From JAYTQQ01 sp043746635 (lineage in GTDB: Bacteria > Bdellovibrionota > Bdellovibrionia > Bdellovibrionales > JAMPXM01), in assembly GCA_043746635.1 (NCBI GenBank), contig JAYTQQ010000298.1, positions 1-25,520 of the forward strand: a stretch of 25,520 nt of DNA, written 5' to 3'. Each line of letters starts with the position of its first letter. The stretch's first letter is position 1. The notes under the pieces were generated by a model, which was not told where the DNA came from, made no database searches, and worked only from the letters and a program-made list of their open reading frames with translations. Shown here one piece after another: positions 1-7,240 of this stretch. Position numbers and translations under genes: made by a program.

Positions 1-37
1 TAAAAGGGATATGCTCTACCGGCTGAGCTATCGGCTC
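1..37 (-). tRNA. tRNA-Lys (anticodon UUU), 5' half, cut by the window edge
   Basis: Reading the minus strand from 37 down gives a 7-nt acceptor strand GAGCCGA, then T8-A9, a D stem GCTC/GAGC around the AGCCGGTA loop, A26, an anticodon-stem strand TATCC, and the loop start CTTTTA. The U33-UUU-A37 arrangement gives anticodon UUU, hence lysine. The 3' half (rest of the anticodon arm, T arm, acceptor 3' strand) lies outside the window, so acceptor pairing cannot be checked. Confidence 0.88.
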
Positions 38-149
38 CCAAAGAAATCAAAAGAAACGTTGTTTTCTGAAAGTTTCGTTAAGTTGTCAACCAATTGCGAA
101 AAAATCTTTAAGTTATCTTTAAAGCGCTTCATTTTTTCGCAGAAAAGAC

Positions 150-178
150 CGCTTCTGCCCATGCATCAGGCTGAAGCG
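150..178 (-). terminator. Hairpin downstream of purA, possible terminator
   Basis: CGCTTC at 150-155 pairs with GAAGCG at 173-178. After one T-T mismatch, three further GCC/GGC pairs extend the stem, leaving a loop of about 9 nt. On the minus strand the stem is followed by GTCTTTTCT, a short T-rich tract. It starts 16 bp past the purA stop codon. The T tract is weak, so factor-dependent termination is also possible. Confidence 0.45.
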
Positions 179-193
179 ACTTTTGAGCGGAAC

Positions 194-1489
194 TTAATTG
201 AACAGTGGTTTGATCCACAGAGTTTGTTCGCGGCCGGGCCCGATGCTGACGACGTCGATCGGAGTCGCGACTTCGTTTCCGATAAACTGAATGTAATCGC
301 GTGCCGTCTGAGGCAAATCTTGAATCGAGCGAACTTGTGAAATGTCTTCGCTCCAACCTGGCAATGTTTTGTAAAGAGGTTCGATACGGCTGAGCTCATT
401 TGGCGAGGTCGGAAGATCTTTAATCTCTTGGCCATCCAATTTGTAACTTGTGCACACTTCGATTTCTTTGTGACCACTCAAAACATCAAGCTTCATGAGC
501 GCGAGGTTCGTGATGCCATTGATACGGATCGCATACTTGAGTGCAACGAGGTCTAACCACCCTGTGCGACGTGGTCGGCCCGTGGTGGCTCCAAACTCGG
601 CACCTTCTGCGCGGATCTTCTCGCCGAGGGCATTGTCGAGCTCAGTCGGAAATGGACCGCTGCCTACCCGAGTGGTGTAGGCTTTGGTAATTCCGATAAT
701 TTTGCTGACGGCATTTGGTCCGATGCCCGCACCGACGCAAGCCGAACCCGAGAGAGTCGACGAGCTTGTGACATACGGGTAAGTTCCGTGAAGGATATCA
801 AGCATTGTACCTTGCGCGCCTTCGAACAAAACTTTTTTGCCACCCTTGAGTGCTTTGTGAATCATGAGTGAAGCATCTTTACAGCGGTACGGAGCTAAAA
901 TCTCGGCGATCTCGCTTAAGCGATTAAATAATTTTTGTGAATCAACCGGCTCAACTTTGTAAAATTTCTCGAGCAAAAAGTTTTTCTCTTTTAAAGACAA
1001 ATCAAGCTTTGCTTTCAGATTTTCTTTATTGAAGAGATCACCAAATAAAATCGCCATGCGTGAAGCGCGGTCCTCGTAAGCGGGGCCGATGCCTTTGCCG
1101 GTCGTACCTATTTTTTCGTTACCGAGGGCTTTCTCGCGAGAAGCGTCGATGAGGCGGTGATAATTTAATAATACGGTCGCCGAATCGCTGATTTTGAGTT
1201 GCTCAGAATTTTGTAAAAGCTCGGCTGACTTGAGAGCTTTGATTTCGCTGACCACTTCTTCAACGTCGAGAGCGACGCCGGCCGCGATAATGCAAATCGC
1301 TTTCGGATGCAAAATTCCTGAAGGAACTAAATGCAAAACTGTTTTGACTCCGTTAACGACTAATGTGTGGCCGGCGTTTGCTCCACCTTGATATCTCACA
1401 ACGTAATCGGCCTGAGCTGAAAATACGTCGATGACTTTGCCTTTGCCTTCATCGCCCCACTGAGATCCAACAACAATAATTCCTGGCAC
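194..1489 (-). CDS. purA: Adenylosuccinate synthetase
   Basis: This enzyme makes adenylosuccinate from IMP, aspartate and GTP, the first committed step from IMP to AMP, in the cytoplasm. The 431-residue protein has the family's usual full length. The N-terminal signature GSQWGDEGKGK places the catalytic Asp at residue 13, and AGHT places His41, matching the E. coli numbering. GTTGKGIGPAYEDRASR and FEGAQGTMLDILHGTYPYV are further hallmark blocks. The start is GTG (1487-1489), chosen because the signature begins only a few residues later and an AGGGAG ribosome binding site sits about 8 nt upstream. A 110-bp gap separates it from the dehydrogenase gene upstream, so it may have its own promoter, although I could not pick convincing -35/-10 boxes. 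Confidence 0.97.
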   Translation of the reverse strand: MPGIIVVGSQWGDEGKGKVIDVFSAQADYVVRYQGGANAGHTLVVNGVKTVLHLVPSGILHPKAICIIAAGVALDVEEVVSEIKALKSAELLQNSEQLKISDSATVLLNYHRLIDASREKALGNEKIGTTGKGIGPAYEDRASRMAILFGDLFNKENLKAKLDLSLKEKNFLLEKFYKVEPVDSQKLFNRLSEIAEILAPYRCKDASLMIHKALKGGKKVLFEGAQGTMLDILHGTYPYVTSSSTLSGSACVGAGIGPNAVSKIIGITKAYTTRVGSGPFPTELDNALGEKIRAEGAEFGATTGRPRRTGWLDLVALKYAIRINGITNLALMKLDVLSGHKEIEVCTSYKLDGQEIKDLPTSPNELSRIEPLYKTLPGWSEDISQVRSIQDLPQTARDYIQFIGNEVATPIDVVSIGPGREQTLWIKPLFN

Positions 1490-1599
1490 TTGGTAGACTC
1501 CCTCTAAAAAAGCTCATAAAAAACCAACACCCAAAATCGCTTCTGAAGGGCCTCAATGGCAAGTTTTTCTTGAACGAGACGCTCTGCGAGCATCAAAAT

Positions 1600-2565
1600 T
1601 TAGTCCCAGACTTGATGCTGGGTCGAGCGCTGTGCCCAATTTTCTTGCGGAGGAAGGATGTCGCTGAGGCTTCCTTTGCTGAAGAACGCGATGATTTTGC
1701 TAGCCGCCTCGAGCGAAGCTCGCTCATAAGCCTCGACGGTCGCGGCTCCGAGATGGGGAGTAAGAACAACGTTGTCGAGCTTCAAGAGGTTGGAGTTACG
1801 AGACAAAGGCTCATTCTCAAAAACGTCGAGACCAAGCGCACGGATATCTTTTTTCTCAAGCGCCTTACAGATGTCGGCCTCGGCAAGGACACTTCCGCGG
1901 GAGGTATTCACGACGATTATTTCAGGGGCAACGTACTCGACTTGGCTCGCGCCGAACATGCGATTTGTCTCACGTGTTTTCGGAACGTGAAAGCTTAAGA
2001 CGTCTGATTCTTTTAAAATCTCTTCGTAAGAAAGTCTTTTGACGCTGAGATGATCGAAGTGCTCGGCATCTTTATAGGGATCAAAGGCAGAAACCTTCAT
2101 GCCGAATGCGTTCGCGATTTTAGCAACGCGTGAACCGATGCGCCCGAGCCCGACGATGCCATAGGTTTTACCGTGGAGTTCCCAGCCGATCAAGGCTTCG
2201 CTCTTCCACTCGCCGGATTTGACTGCGCGGTGGGACTGCAAAACTTTGCGTGAACACGCGAGCATGAGGGCCCACGTGAGTTCGGCTGCCGAGATCGCAT
2301 TCGCGTCTGGCGTATACATCACTTTCACTTTGGTGTTATCAACTTCTGCGAAATCGATGTGATCAAAACCGCTCGTAGCCGTAACAATGACTTCAAGGTG
2401 TGGCGCACTTTCGAGCAAAGCTCTATCGATTTTTGTCTTAGAGCGAATGAGAAGAGCGTGCGCATTTGCAAAATCACCAGCTTCTAAAACATGAAAATCT
2501 TTTTGAAGTTTTAGAAGCTGGAGTGCATTCATCGAGAGGCGCTCTGTGATCAAAATATTTTTCAT
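1600..2565 (-). CDS. D-isomer 2-hydroxyacid dehydrogenase, phosphoglycerate dehydrogenase type
   Basis: This is an NAD-dependent 2-hydroxyacid dehydrogenase; 3-phosphoglycerate is the likely substrate, given the aminotransferase neighbour. The 321 residues cover only the substrate- and cofactor-binding domains, with no C-terminal ACT or intervening regulatory domain as found in long SerA forms. Visible motifs are the Rossmann loop GLGRIGS at residues 139-145, the NAD-selecting Asp at 162 (FDPYK), catalytic Arg223 (NTSRGS), Glu252 (FENEP) and His271 (TPHLG). The ATG at 2563-2565 overlaps the upstream aminotransferase stop as ATGA, which implies translational coupling. Glycerate, hydroxypyruvate or another 2-hydroxyacid remains possible as substrate, so I withhold the serA symbol. 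Confidence 0.87.
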   Translation of the reverse strand: MKNILITERLSMNALQLLKLQKDFHVLEAGDFANAHALLIRSKTKIDRALLESAPHLEVIVTATSGFDHIDFAEVDNTKVKVMYTPDANAISAAELTWALMLACSRKVLQSHRAVKSGEWKSEALIGWELHGKTYGIVGLGRIGSRVAKIANAFGMKVSAFDPYKDAEHFDHLSVKRLSYEEILKESDVLSFHVPKTRETNRMFGASQVEYVAPEIIVVNTSRGSVLAEADICKALEKKDIRALGLDVFENEPLSRNSNLLKLDNVVLTPHLGAATVEAYERASLEAASKIIAFFSKGSLSDILPPQENWAQRSTQHQVWD

Positions 2566-3731
2566 GAAAGACTTTCGTGCAGAGACGCGACCGACGACTT
2601 GAGAGATTCGTAAGAAATAAGATCTGGTTTTTGAAGATTGATCGCCTGAACGAGGGCTTCGATCGTGGCCGTCATGTCTTCATTGGTGATAAAGCCCATG
2701 TGGCCAATGCGAATGACTTTTCCTTTGAGCGAATCCTGACCACCGATAACGGTGACGCCAAATTTCTCTTCCATATCTTTGCGAACTTTCACGCTATCAA
2801 TTCCTGATGGCATTCGCACGACTGTCAGAGATGGCGACGGCACGGACGGATAAATCTCGAGACCTAATTTTTCACAGGCGAGAGTACAAGCACGAGAAAG
2901 TTTTTGAATGCGCTCGAGCAGTAGATCAAGATCTTTCGCCATGTACTCGGTCAAAATATAATCGAGCGCTCTCAAATGTGTAACGGCTGAACTAAAAAAA
3001 CTCTCTCCACTTAAATTTGCTTTGAGCTCTTTTCGAATATCAAAATAGTAGCGAGGCGATGTTGCGGTTTTGACGAGCTTCCAGGCTTTTTTTGAAAAAC
3101 TGATGAAGCTTAAACCTGTCGGTAACATAAAAGCTTTTTGGCTACCACCAACCACGACGTCGAGACTCCAACAATCCATTTGGAGCGTTGTTGCTCCAAG
3201 AGCGGTGATCGCGTCGACGATAAAAATCGCGGGAGTGCTTGCCACCACTTCCCCTAACTTTTTGATGGGGTGTAAGACTCCGGTCGAAGTCTCACAGGCT
3301 TGGCAGAGAACCGCTTTGCAATCGGGATGAGTCTTTAATAACTTTTCAAGTTCAAAAGGGTCTGCAGCTTTGCCCCACTCCACGTTGTAAGTGACGACGT
3401 TTGCCTTGTAGACCTTCGCCATTTCAGCCCAACGTTCGCCAAATTTGCCAGAAACGATGCAGATCACTTTATCATTGGGAGAAATCGTATTCACGATGGC
3501 CGACTCCATCGCGCCGCTGCCAGTACTCGTGTGAATAAAGACGTTTTGCGATGTGCAGAACACACGTTTCAAATTTTCGAGAACGCGCGCAAAGATTTCT
3601 TCAAATTCAGGTGTTCGGTGATGAATTGCTGGCAATGCCAGAATCTTTAGCACCTCAGGGTGAATCGCGACTGGTCCTGGAGTCATGAGTCTGGAAGCGT
3701 TCGAATTCGAAGGGAGATTGAGGGATTTCAT
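2562..3731 (-). CDS. Class V pyridoxal-phosphate aminotransferase (serine/alanine-glyoxylate type)
   Basis: This is a fold-type I PLP aminotransferase of the class V group that includes alanine-glyoxylate and serine-pyruvate transaminases. Hallmarks are LMTPGPVAIHPEVL near the N-terminus, the TSTGSGAMESAI cofactor-phosphate region, Asp173 in IVDAITALG, the PLP lysine near residue 199 (VVGGSQKAFMLPTGL) and RIGHMG near the C-terminus. The 389-residue length is normal. Co-transcription with the dehydrogenase, with ATGA overlap, suggests it serves as phosphoserine transaminase in place of canonical SerC, as reported for a class V enzyme in methanogens; that role is inferred. No clear ribosome binding site precedes the ATG at 3731, and a second in-frame ATG lies at residue 16, so the start is uncertain and a leaderless message is conceivable. 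Confidence 0.88.
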   Translation of the reverse strand: MKSLNLPSNSNASRLMTPGPVAIHPEVLKILALPAIHHRTPEFEEIFARVLENLKRVFCTSQNVFIHTSTGSGAMESAIVNTISPNDKVICIVSGKFGERWAEMAKVYKANVVTYNVEWGKAADPFELEKLLKTHPDCKAVLCQACETSTGVLHPIKKLGEVVASTPAIFIVDAITALGATTLQMDCWSLDVVVGGSQKAFMLPTGLSFISFSKKAWKLVKTATSPRYYFDIRKELKANLSGESFFSSAVTHLRALDYILTEYMAKDLDLLLERIQKLSRACTLACEKLGLEIYPSVPSPSLTVVRMPSGIDSVKVRKDMEEKFGVTVIGGQDSLKGKVIRIGHMGFITNEDMTATIEALVQAINLQKPDLISYESLKSSVASLHESLS

Positions 3732-3804
3732 ATTCTGATAATTGAGCGATATTTTGTGTAAATCAATCTTGAAATTAGAGAATCAAAAAGTTAGGCTGCT
3801 GGGC

Positions 3805-4368
3805 ATGCGTCATATATTTTCTTTTGGTCTGATTTTGCTCTTTCTTTCCGGCTGTTCGTACAAGCTCGGGTTTAGCGAACGTGGTATCCCCGGTGGATAC
3901 GAAAACGTCGCTGTGCCGGTGTTTGCGAATGCGACCGTTGAGGCGGGAACCGAAGTTTATTTCACCAACGCGATCATTTTAGAGCTTGAACGCTCCAAGC
4001 TTGCGCGCATCGTTTCGAAGGACCTTGCGCAGGTCACTCTCGACGGCACGATCGTTTCGATTATTTATTCGGGAGAAAATCCACTTCTCGGTACCAATAC
4101 TTATTTTCCGGCGGGGGTTGTGCCTCCGACCTTAGGTTACCGGATTTACGCAAAAGTAAACCTGGCTTTGAGACGTAACTACGATCAGAAGCTTTTGTGG
4201 AAGAGTGAATTTTTAGGAGAGCGCACCTACAACGCTCCCGTCATCGGAACGTCGGGTTTGAATTCGGCCGATGCGACTTACAATCATTCAGCGCATTACC
4301 AGAATATTGCCCAACTCGCGAATGACATGATGGCAGAAGCTCATGATCGCCTCACGGAGAACTTTTGA
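3805..4368 (+). CDS. lptE: LPS-assembly lipoprotein LptE
   Basis: LptE is the outer-membrane lipoprotein that plugs the LptD barrel and helps deliver lipopolysaccharide to the cell surface. The start at 3805 yields a clean lipoprotein signal: MRHIFSFGLILLFLSGC with the lipobox cysteine at residue 17, followed by SYKLG. Reading open further upstream (to 3742) would add 21 residues ahead of the signal peptide, so I reject that start. An AGG lies about 9 nt before the chosen ATG. The mature part has the family's pattern of VAVPVFAN, an early helix (FTNAIILELERS) and a DGTIVSI strand. It overlaps holA as TGATG. The lptE-holA pairing is widely conserved in proteobacteria and strengthens the call. 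Confidence 0.88.
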   Translation: MRHIFSFGLILLFLSGCSYKLGFSERGIPGGYENVAVPVFANATVEAGTEVYFTNAIILELERSKLARIVSKDLAQVTLDGTIVSIIYSGENPLLGTNTYFPAGVVPPTLGYRIYAKVNLALRRNYDQKLLWKSEFLGERTYNAPVIGTSGLNSADATYNHSAHYQNIAQLANDMMAEAHDRLTENF

Positions 4369-5372
4369 TGAAAGAAGTCTGGACCACCGGCGAATTCAAC
4401 TTGAGTCTCAAAAACCAAAAAATATTTCCGCTTTACTTTTTATTTGGAGACGAAAGTTTCTTGCTCGACGAAGCCGTCGATTCTCTGACTAGAATGCTCG
4501 TTGATGACAATATGAAAGATTTTAATTTTAGTAGTTTCTACGCCCACGAAGTAGAAGTACAAAACTTAAGAGACGCGATTGAGACATTGCCCGTGATGGC
4601 TCCTCGCCGAGTCGTGATTCTCAAGGCCGCCCATGAACTCAAAGACAAAGAGTGGGAAGAACTTTTGCCGATCATTGAAAATCCGGTTGACTCAACGATT
4701 TGGATTTGCGTTGCCCAAAAAGCCGATAAGCGAAAGAAATATCTCAAAGCATTTATCGAACACGGCGTGGTGAGCGAATTTAAACGTCCGTTTGAGAATC
4801 AAATTCCTCAATGGGTTTCGGCGATCGCCAAAAAATACTCTTTGAAAATCGATTCGGAAGCGAGCCAGGTTTTGCACCAACTTGTCGGTAACGATTTGGC
4901 CGAGATCAATAGCGAACTTAAAAAGCTCTCGCAGTTTTTAGGTGATCGCAATCAAGTTTTAGTTGACGACGTTTTAGAAGCCGTCTCGCATGTTCGTATC
5001 AATTCAATTTTTGAATTAACCGATGCGATTGGCAGAAATGACCGCTCTTATGCGCTCGTATGTCTCGCAAACCTCATTGAAAATGGCGGCAATGAGGTCG
5101 CTATTTTATCGTTGATCTCGAGACATTTTCGAATTTTAAAATTAGTTGCCGAAGGTTTAAACGAACAAATTTCGGGGCAAAGACTTTCTCAGCGAGCCGG
5201 CGTTTCTCCGTATTTTTTAAAACAATATATGGAGCAAGTTAAATTCTGGCAAAATGGGAAACTCGAATCCACCTTCAGGGCACTCCTCGATACGGATCGT
5301 GCGCTGAAGGCTTCTCCGGTCGCTTCTCATATTTGGTTAGAGAATTTTATCATCCACGCCTGCGAAGCTTAA
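4368..5372 (+). CDS. holA: DNA polymerase III delta subunit
   Basis: HolA is the clamp-loader subunit that opens the beta sliding clamp. The 334-residue length fits. The N-terminal FPLYFLFGDESFLLDEAV block, the acidic and basic stretch around residues 70-110 (APRRVVILKAAHELKDKEWEE) and a helical C-terminal collar region (INSIFELTDAIGRNDRSYAL, then LLDTDRALKASP) match the family. The ATG at 4368 shares its A with the lptE TGA and has an ACGGAGA ribosome binding site inside lptE. A TTG one codon upstream is in frame but less well placed. The last codons are followed by a short gap before the PilZ gene. Confidence 0.93.
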   Translation: MKEVWTTGEFNLSLKNQKIFPLYFLFGDESFLLDEAVDSLTRMLVDDNMKDFNFSSFYAHEVEVQNLRDAIETLPVMAPRRVVILKAAHELKDKEWEELLPIIENPVDSTIWICVAQKADKRKKYLKAFIEHGVVSEFKRPFENQIPQWVSAIAKKYSLKIDSEASQVLHQLVGNDLAEINSELKKLSQFLGDRNQVLVDDVLEAVSHVRINSIFELTDAIGRNDRSYALVCLANLIENGGNEVAILSLISRHFRILKLVAEGLNEQISGQRLSQRAGVSPYFLKQYMEQVKFWQNGKLESTFRALLDTDRALKASPVASHIWLENFIIHACEA

Positions 5373-5497
5373 GGCTGGCCGGCTCCTCCTGGAGAACCAT
5401 AAATTTGTCCGGTCGCGTAGCTCTCACCGGGGAGAATGTCCACGGCGAATTCCCAATTTGAGACAACACAATTTGAGACAACAGTCTTGTCTGACTT
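5373..5497 (-). pseudogene. Possible C-terminal remnant of a lost gene (no start codon)
   Basis: The minus strand from about 5497 to the TAA at 5371-5373 stays open without an ATG. It translates to a fairly protein-like tail ending in PGESYATGQIYGSPGGAGQP, preceded by a VVSNC/VVSNW repeat and WEFAVDIL. It overlaps the first codons of the PilZ reading frame on the other strand and the last codons of holA. It could be a decayed gene end or a chance open frame; there is no family I recognise. The low confidence reflects its short length. Confidence 0.2.
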
Positions 5498-5906
5498 TTA
5501 CCGAGAAGAAGGTATGCCGCAAAGCTTTAAAAAAATATCTCCACCGCTGATTTATTCTGCTGATCCAAGCACGAATCGTCGTACGCCGCGCCGAAGTTAC
5601 GAGCGCTTGGTTGGCGTGATGACCGAAGGCAAATATAGTCTTCGCCGGGCAAGTCAGATCAGTGAAGGTGGGATGTTGATAGAGCTACCTTTTGAGATTC
5701 AGGCTGGAGATCTCATTTTAGTGACTTTCATTTTGCCGAATGCGCTCGAAACGATTGTGGGGCGTGCCGAAATTCTTTATAAAAAAGATAAGGTCTTAAA
5801 CGGAGTGATCAAGACAGGAATTAAATTTTTGAATCTTGAAACGTCGAAGAGGCGAGCGATCCGTGATTTCGTGTCTTCGAAACCAACGGATGATAAACCG
5901 CTTTAA
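5436..5906 (+). CDS. PilZ-domain protein, probable cyclic-di-GMP effector
   Basis: PilZ domains bind cyclic-di-GMP and control motility, surface structures or, in predators, lifestyle switching. The RxxxR motif is visible as RRTPR at residues 48-52. The second motif, normally [D/N]xSxxG, reads QISEGG at 74-79, so the Asp/Asn is replaced by Gln. Strands after it (MLIELPFEIQAGDLILVTFILP, then VVGRAEILY) fit the small beta barrel. The ATG at 5436 has GGGGAG only 1 nt away, which is too close. The ATG at 5514 (residue 27), with GAGAAG about 5 nt upstream, could be the true start and would remove the odd N-terminal tandem repeat. It follows holA by 63 bp, and the gene ends at a strong hairpin. Confidence 0.8.
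   Translation: MSTANSQFETTQFETTVLSDFYREEGMPQSFKKISPPLIYSADPSTNRRTPRRSYERLVGVMTEGKYSLRRASQISEGGMLIELPFEIQAGDLILVTFILPNALETIVGRAEILYKKDKVLNGVIKTGIKFLNLETSKRRAIRDFVSSKPTDDKPL
5454..5483. repeat. Perfect 15-bp tandem duplication
   Basis: CAATTTGAGACAACA occurs twice head to tail with no mismatch (5454-5468 and 5469-5483). It is five codons long, so it keeps the PilZ frame and reads QFETT-QFETT there. On the minus strand it gives the VVSNC/VVSNW repeat in the possible remnant. A recent slippage duplication is the simplest explanation. Confidence 0.9.
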
Positions 5907-5913
5907 ATAAAAA

Positions 5914-5939
5914 AAAGGCTTTGTTTGCACAAAGCCTTT
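5914..5939 (-). terminator. Strong intrinsic terminator between convergent PilZ gene and rpsT
   Basis: AAAGGCTTTG (5914-5923) pairs perfectly with CAAAGCCTTT (5930-5939) around a 6-nt loop. On the minus strand the stem runs into a T8 tract, making it a textbook Rho-independent terminator for rpsT. On the plus strand the stem begins 8 bp after the PilZ stop and ends in a shorter T run, so it can act on both convergent transcripts. Confidence 0.93.
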
Positions 5940-5963
5940 CTAAAAATCTTAAAGTTTAAAAAA

Positions 5964-6230
5964 TTATTTCGTGAGCTGGTGAATGCTAGTTGCGAGGCGA
6001 CCAATTTTACGAGCCGCCGTTTTATAATGAATAACGCCTTTTGAAACAGCGCTGTCAGTTTTGCTTGTGAATTCGAGAAACAATTTGCCGATAGCTGTTT
6101 TTTCGCCAACCGCAATTGATTCGCGTAATTTTCTTTCAGCCGTACGAACCGCACCGATCGCTGATCCATTGCGAGCTGTTTTTTTGATTGCTTGTCGTGC
6201 GCGTTTCTCTGCCGATTTATGTGTTGCCAC
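5964..6230 (-). CDS. rpsT: 30S ribosomal protein S20
   Basis: S20 is a primary 16S rRNA-binding protein of the small subunit. The 88-residue product starts MATHKSAEKRARQ (GTG read as Met plus ATHKS), the conserved S20 N-terminus, and continues with the lysine/arginine-rich helical hairpin (RNGSAIGAVRTAERKLRE and a C-terminal GVIHYKTAARKIGRLA). I chose the GTG at 6228-6230 because it follows a GGAGG site by 7 nt; an in-frame TTG at 6245 would overlap that site. A promoter-like pair and a strong terminator bracket it, so it is probably expressed on its own as well as from mazG read-through. Confidence 0.95.
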   Translation of the reverse strand: MATHKSAEKRARQAIKKTARNGSAIGAVRTAERKLRESIAVGEKTAIGKLFLEFTSKTDSAVSKGVIHYKTAARKIGRLATSIHQLTK

Positions 6231-6269
6231 TTGAAATACCTCCAAAAAATGTCTTTAATCAGGCTCAAT

Positions 6270-6298
6270 TTAATACTCCATGTCGCCGCCGTACGCAA
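6270..6298 (-). promoter_or_regulatory. Candidate sigma-70-type promoter for rpsT
   Basis: On the minus strand TTGCGT (6293-6298) and TATTAA (6270-6275) are separated by exactly 17 nt. They lie in the 70-bp mazG-rpsT gap, about 40 nt before the GTG start. Each box matches about four of six consensus positions. Placement between two minus-strand genes, before a highly expressed ribosomal gene, supports it. Confidence 0.45.
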
Positions 6299-6300
6299 GC

Positions 6301-7155
6301 CTACAATGAGAGAAGACCCTGTTTTTCAAGCTTTTTGACTTCTTTCCATAATTCTTCGAGCTGTTCCTGAGAAGGTTTAGGCTCTTTTCCGGGCTCGGTT
6401 TTTGCGAGCTCAAACATCTTAAAGAAGCGCTTTTCAAAACGCAGATTCGCGACCCTGAGGGCCTGTTCTGCATCAGATTTGAGATGACGGGCTAATTGCG
6501 CACAGCAAAACAGCAGATCTCCGAGCTCGTTTTCGAGAGGGAGTTTCAGATCCGGGTTTTTTTCGAAAGCCGTCAGCGCTTCTTTGACCTCGCTCAATTC
6601 TTCTTCGATTTTTTCGATGACTTCACGTGGGGTCTTCCAGTCAAAATTCGCGGATTTTGTTTTGCTGCCAATTTTCTGGGATCGCATCAGAGCAGGAAGA
6701 TTTGGCGGGATGCCAAAGCCCTCTTCCTTTTTTTTGCCTTCCTTTTTTTTGCCTTCTTTTTCTTTGCGTTTTATTTCGGCCCAGTTTTGAAGGACTTCGT
6801 CGGCGTCTTGAGCCGATTCGAGGGCAAAAACGTGGGGGTGTCGGCGTACCATTTTTTCGTTGATCGAGCGAATCACGTCGGTGATCGTAAATTGCATTTT
6901 TGGATCTGTGCTCGCCCTCGCGATCTCGCTGTGAAGAGCGACTTGCAAAAGTAAATCACCCAGTTCTGAAACAACCTCATTGCGATCACCTTGTTCAATT
7001 GCGTCGGCGAGTTCAAATGCTTCTTCGATCGCGAACGGAGTGAGCGAGTGGTGTGTTTGCTCCTTATCCCAAGGGCAGCCTTCTTGACTACGAAGGGCCT
7101 TGACGACTTCAAGAAGTGCATCAAATTTATCTAGGTGTTCAGGTGCAGGAATCAA
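6301..7155 (-). CDS. mazG: Nucleoside triphosphate pyrophosphohydrolase MazG
   Basis: MazG hydrolyses NTPs and dNTPs to the monophosphate and pyrophosphate, cleaning the nucleotide pool and tempering stringent signalling. The N-terminal MazG domain shows GCPWDKEQTHHSL, the metal-binding IEEAFELADAI and SELGDLLLQVALHSEIA helices. A second MazG-like half follows (EKIEEELSEVKEAL, then NELGDLLFCCAQLARHL), as in the two-domain E. coli-type protein. The TTG start at 7153-7155 is supported by AAGGAGA 6 nt upstream. An odd, lysine-rich insertion (KEGKK units, about residues 128-142) joins the halves and is encoded by a near-perfect 15-bp repeat with A8/T8 tracts. The gene is upstream of rpsT. Confidence 0.93.
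   Translation of the reverse strand: MIPAPEHLDKFDALLEVVKALRSQEGCPWDKEQTHHSLTPFAIEEAFELADAIEQGDRNEVVSELGDLLLQVALHSEIARASTDPKMQFTITDVIRSINEKMVRRHPHVFALESAQDADEVLQNWAEIKRKEKEGKKKEGKKKEEGFGIPPNLPALMRSQKIGSKTKSANFDWKTPREVIEKIEEELSEVKEALTAFEKNPDLKLPLENELGDLLFCCAQLARHLKSDAEQALRVANLRFEKRFFKMFELAKTEPGKEPKPSQEQLEELWKEVKKLEKQGLLSL
6724..6768. repeat. 15-bp tandem repeat with homopolymer tracts inside mazG
   Basis: The plus-strand unit TTCCTTTTTTTTGCC occurs twice exactly (6724-6738, 6739-6753) and a third time in diverged form (6754-6768). On the coding strand it encodes lysine/glutamate/glycine units in the linker between the two MazG halves. Each exact unit has an 8-base homopolymer. Confidence 0.88.
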
Positions 7156-7228
7156 GAAGTTCTCCTTGGTTGTTCTCGGTTTTTTAAACTTCGCTCTTTC
7201 GAAAGTCCAGCGGATTCAGTTTTGGACC

Positions 7229-7240
7229 CGACGTACGTCG
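7229..7240. promoter_or_regulatory. 12-bp perfect palindrome in the mazG-pgpH divergent spacer
   Basis: CGACGTACGTCG is a perfect palindrome centred about 80 bp upstream of mazG and about 113 bp upstream of the 7TM-HD gene. It could be an operator for a dimeric regulator. A TATACT -10-like box sits at 7308-7313 on the plus strand but no good -35 lies 17 nt before it. No regulator is identified here. Confidence 0.25.

Noticed and set aside
11..340. Plus-strand open frame across the tRNA and purA 3' end
   Set aside because: It overlaps a tRNA and the antisense of purA and has no family resemblance.
1579..1595. Seven-base-pair hairpin after the dehydrogenase stop as a terminator
   Set aside because: On the minus strand it is followed by TCGTTC, not a T tract, and one pair is only a wobble; too weak to call.
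3742..3804. Upstream extension of lptE
   Set aside because: It would place 21 residues before the lipoprotein signal peptide, which must be N-terminal.
6496..6954. Plus-strand phenylalanine-rich open frame opposite mazG
   Set aside because: Its F-rich composition is the antisense of lysine/glutamate codons in mazG.
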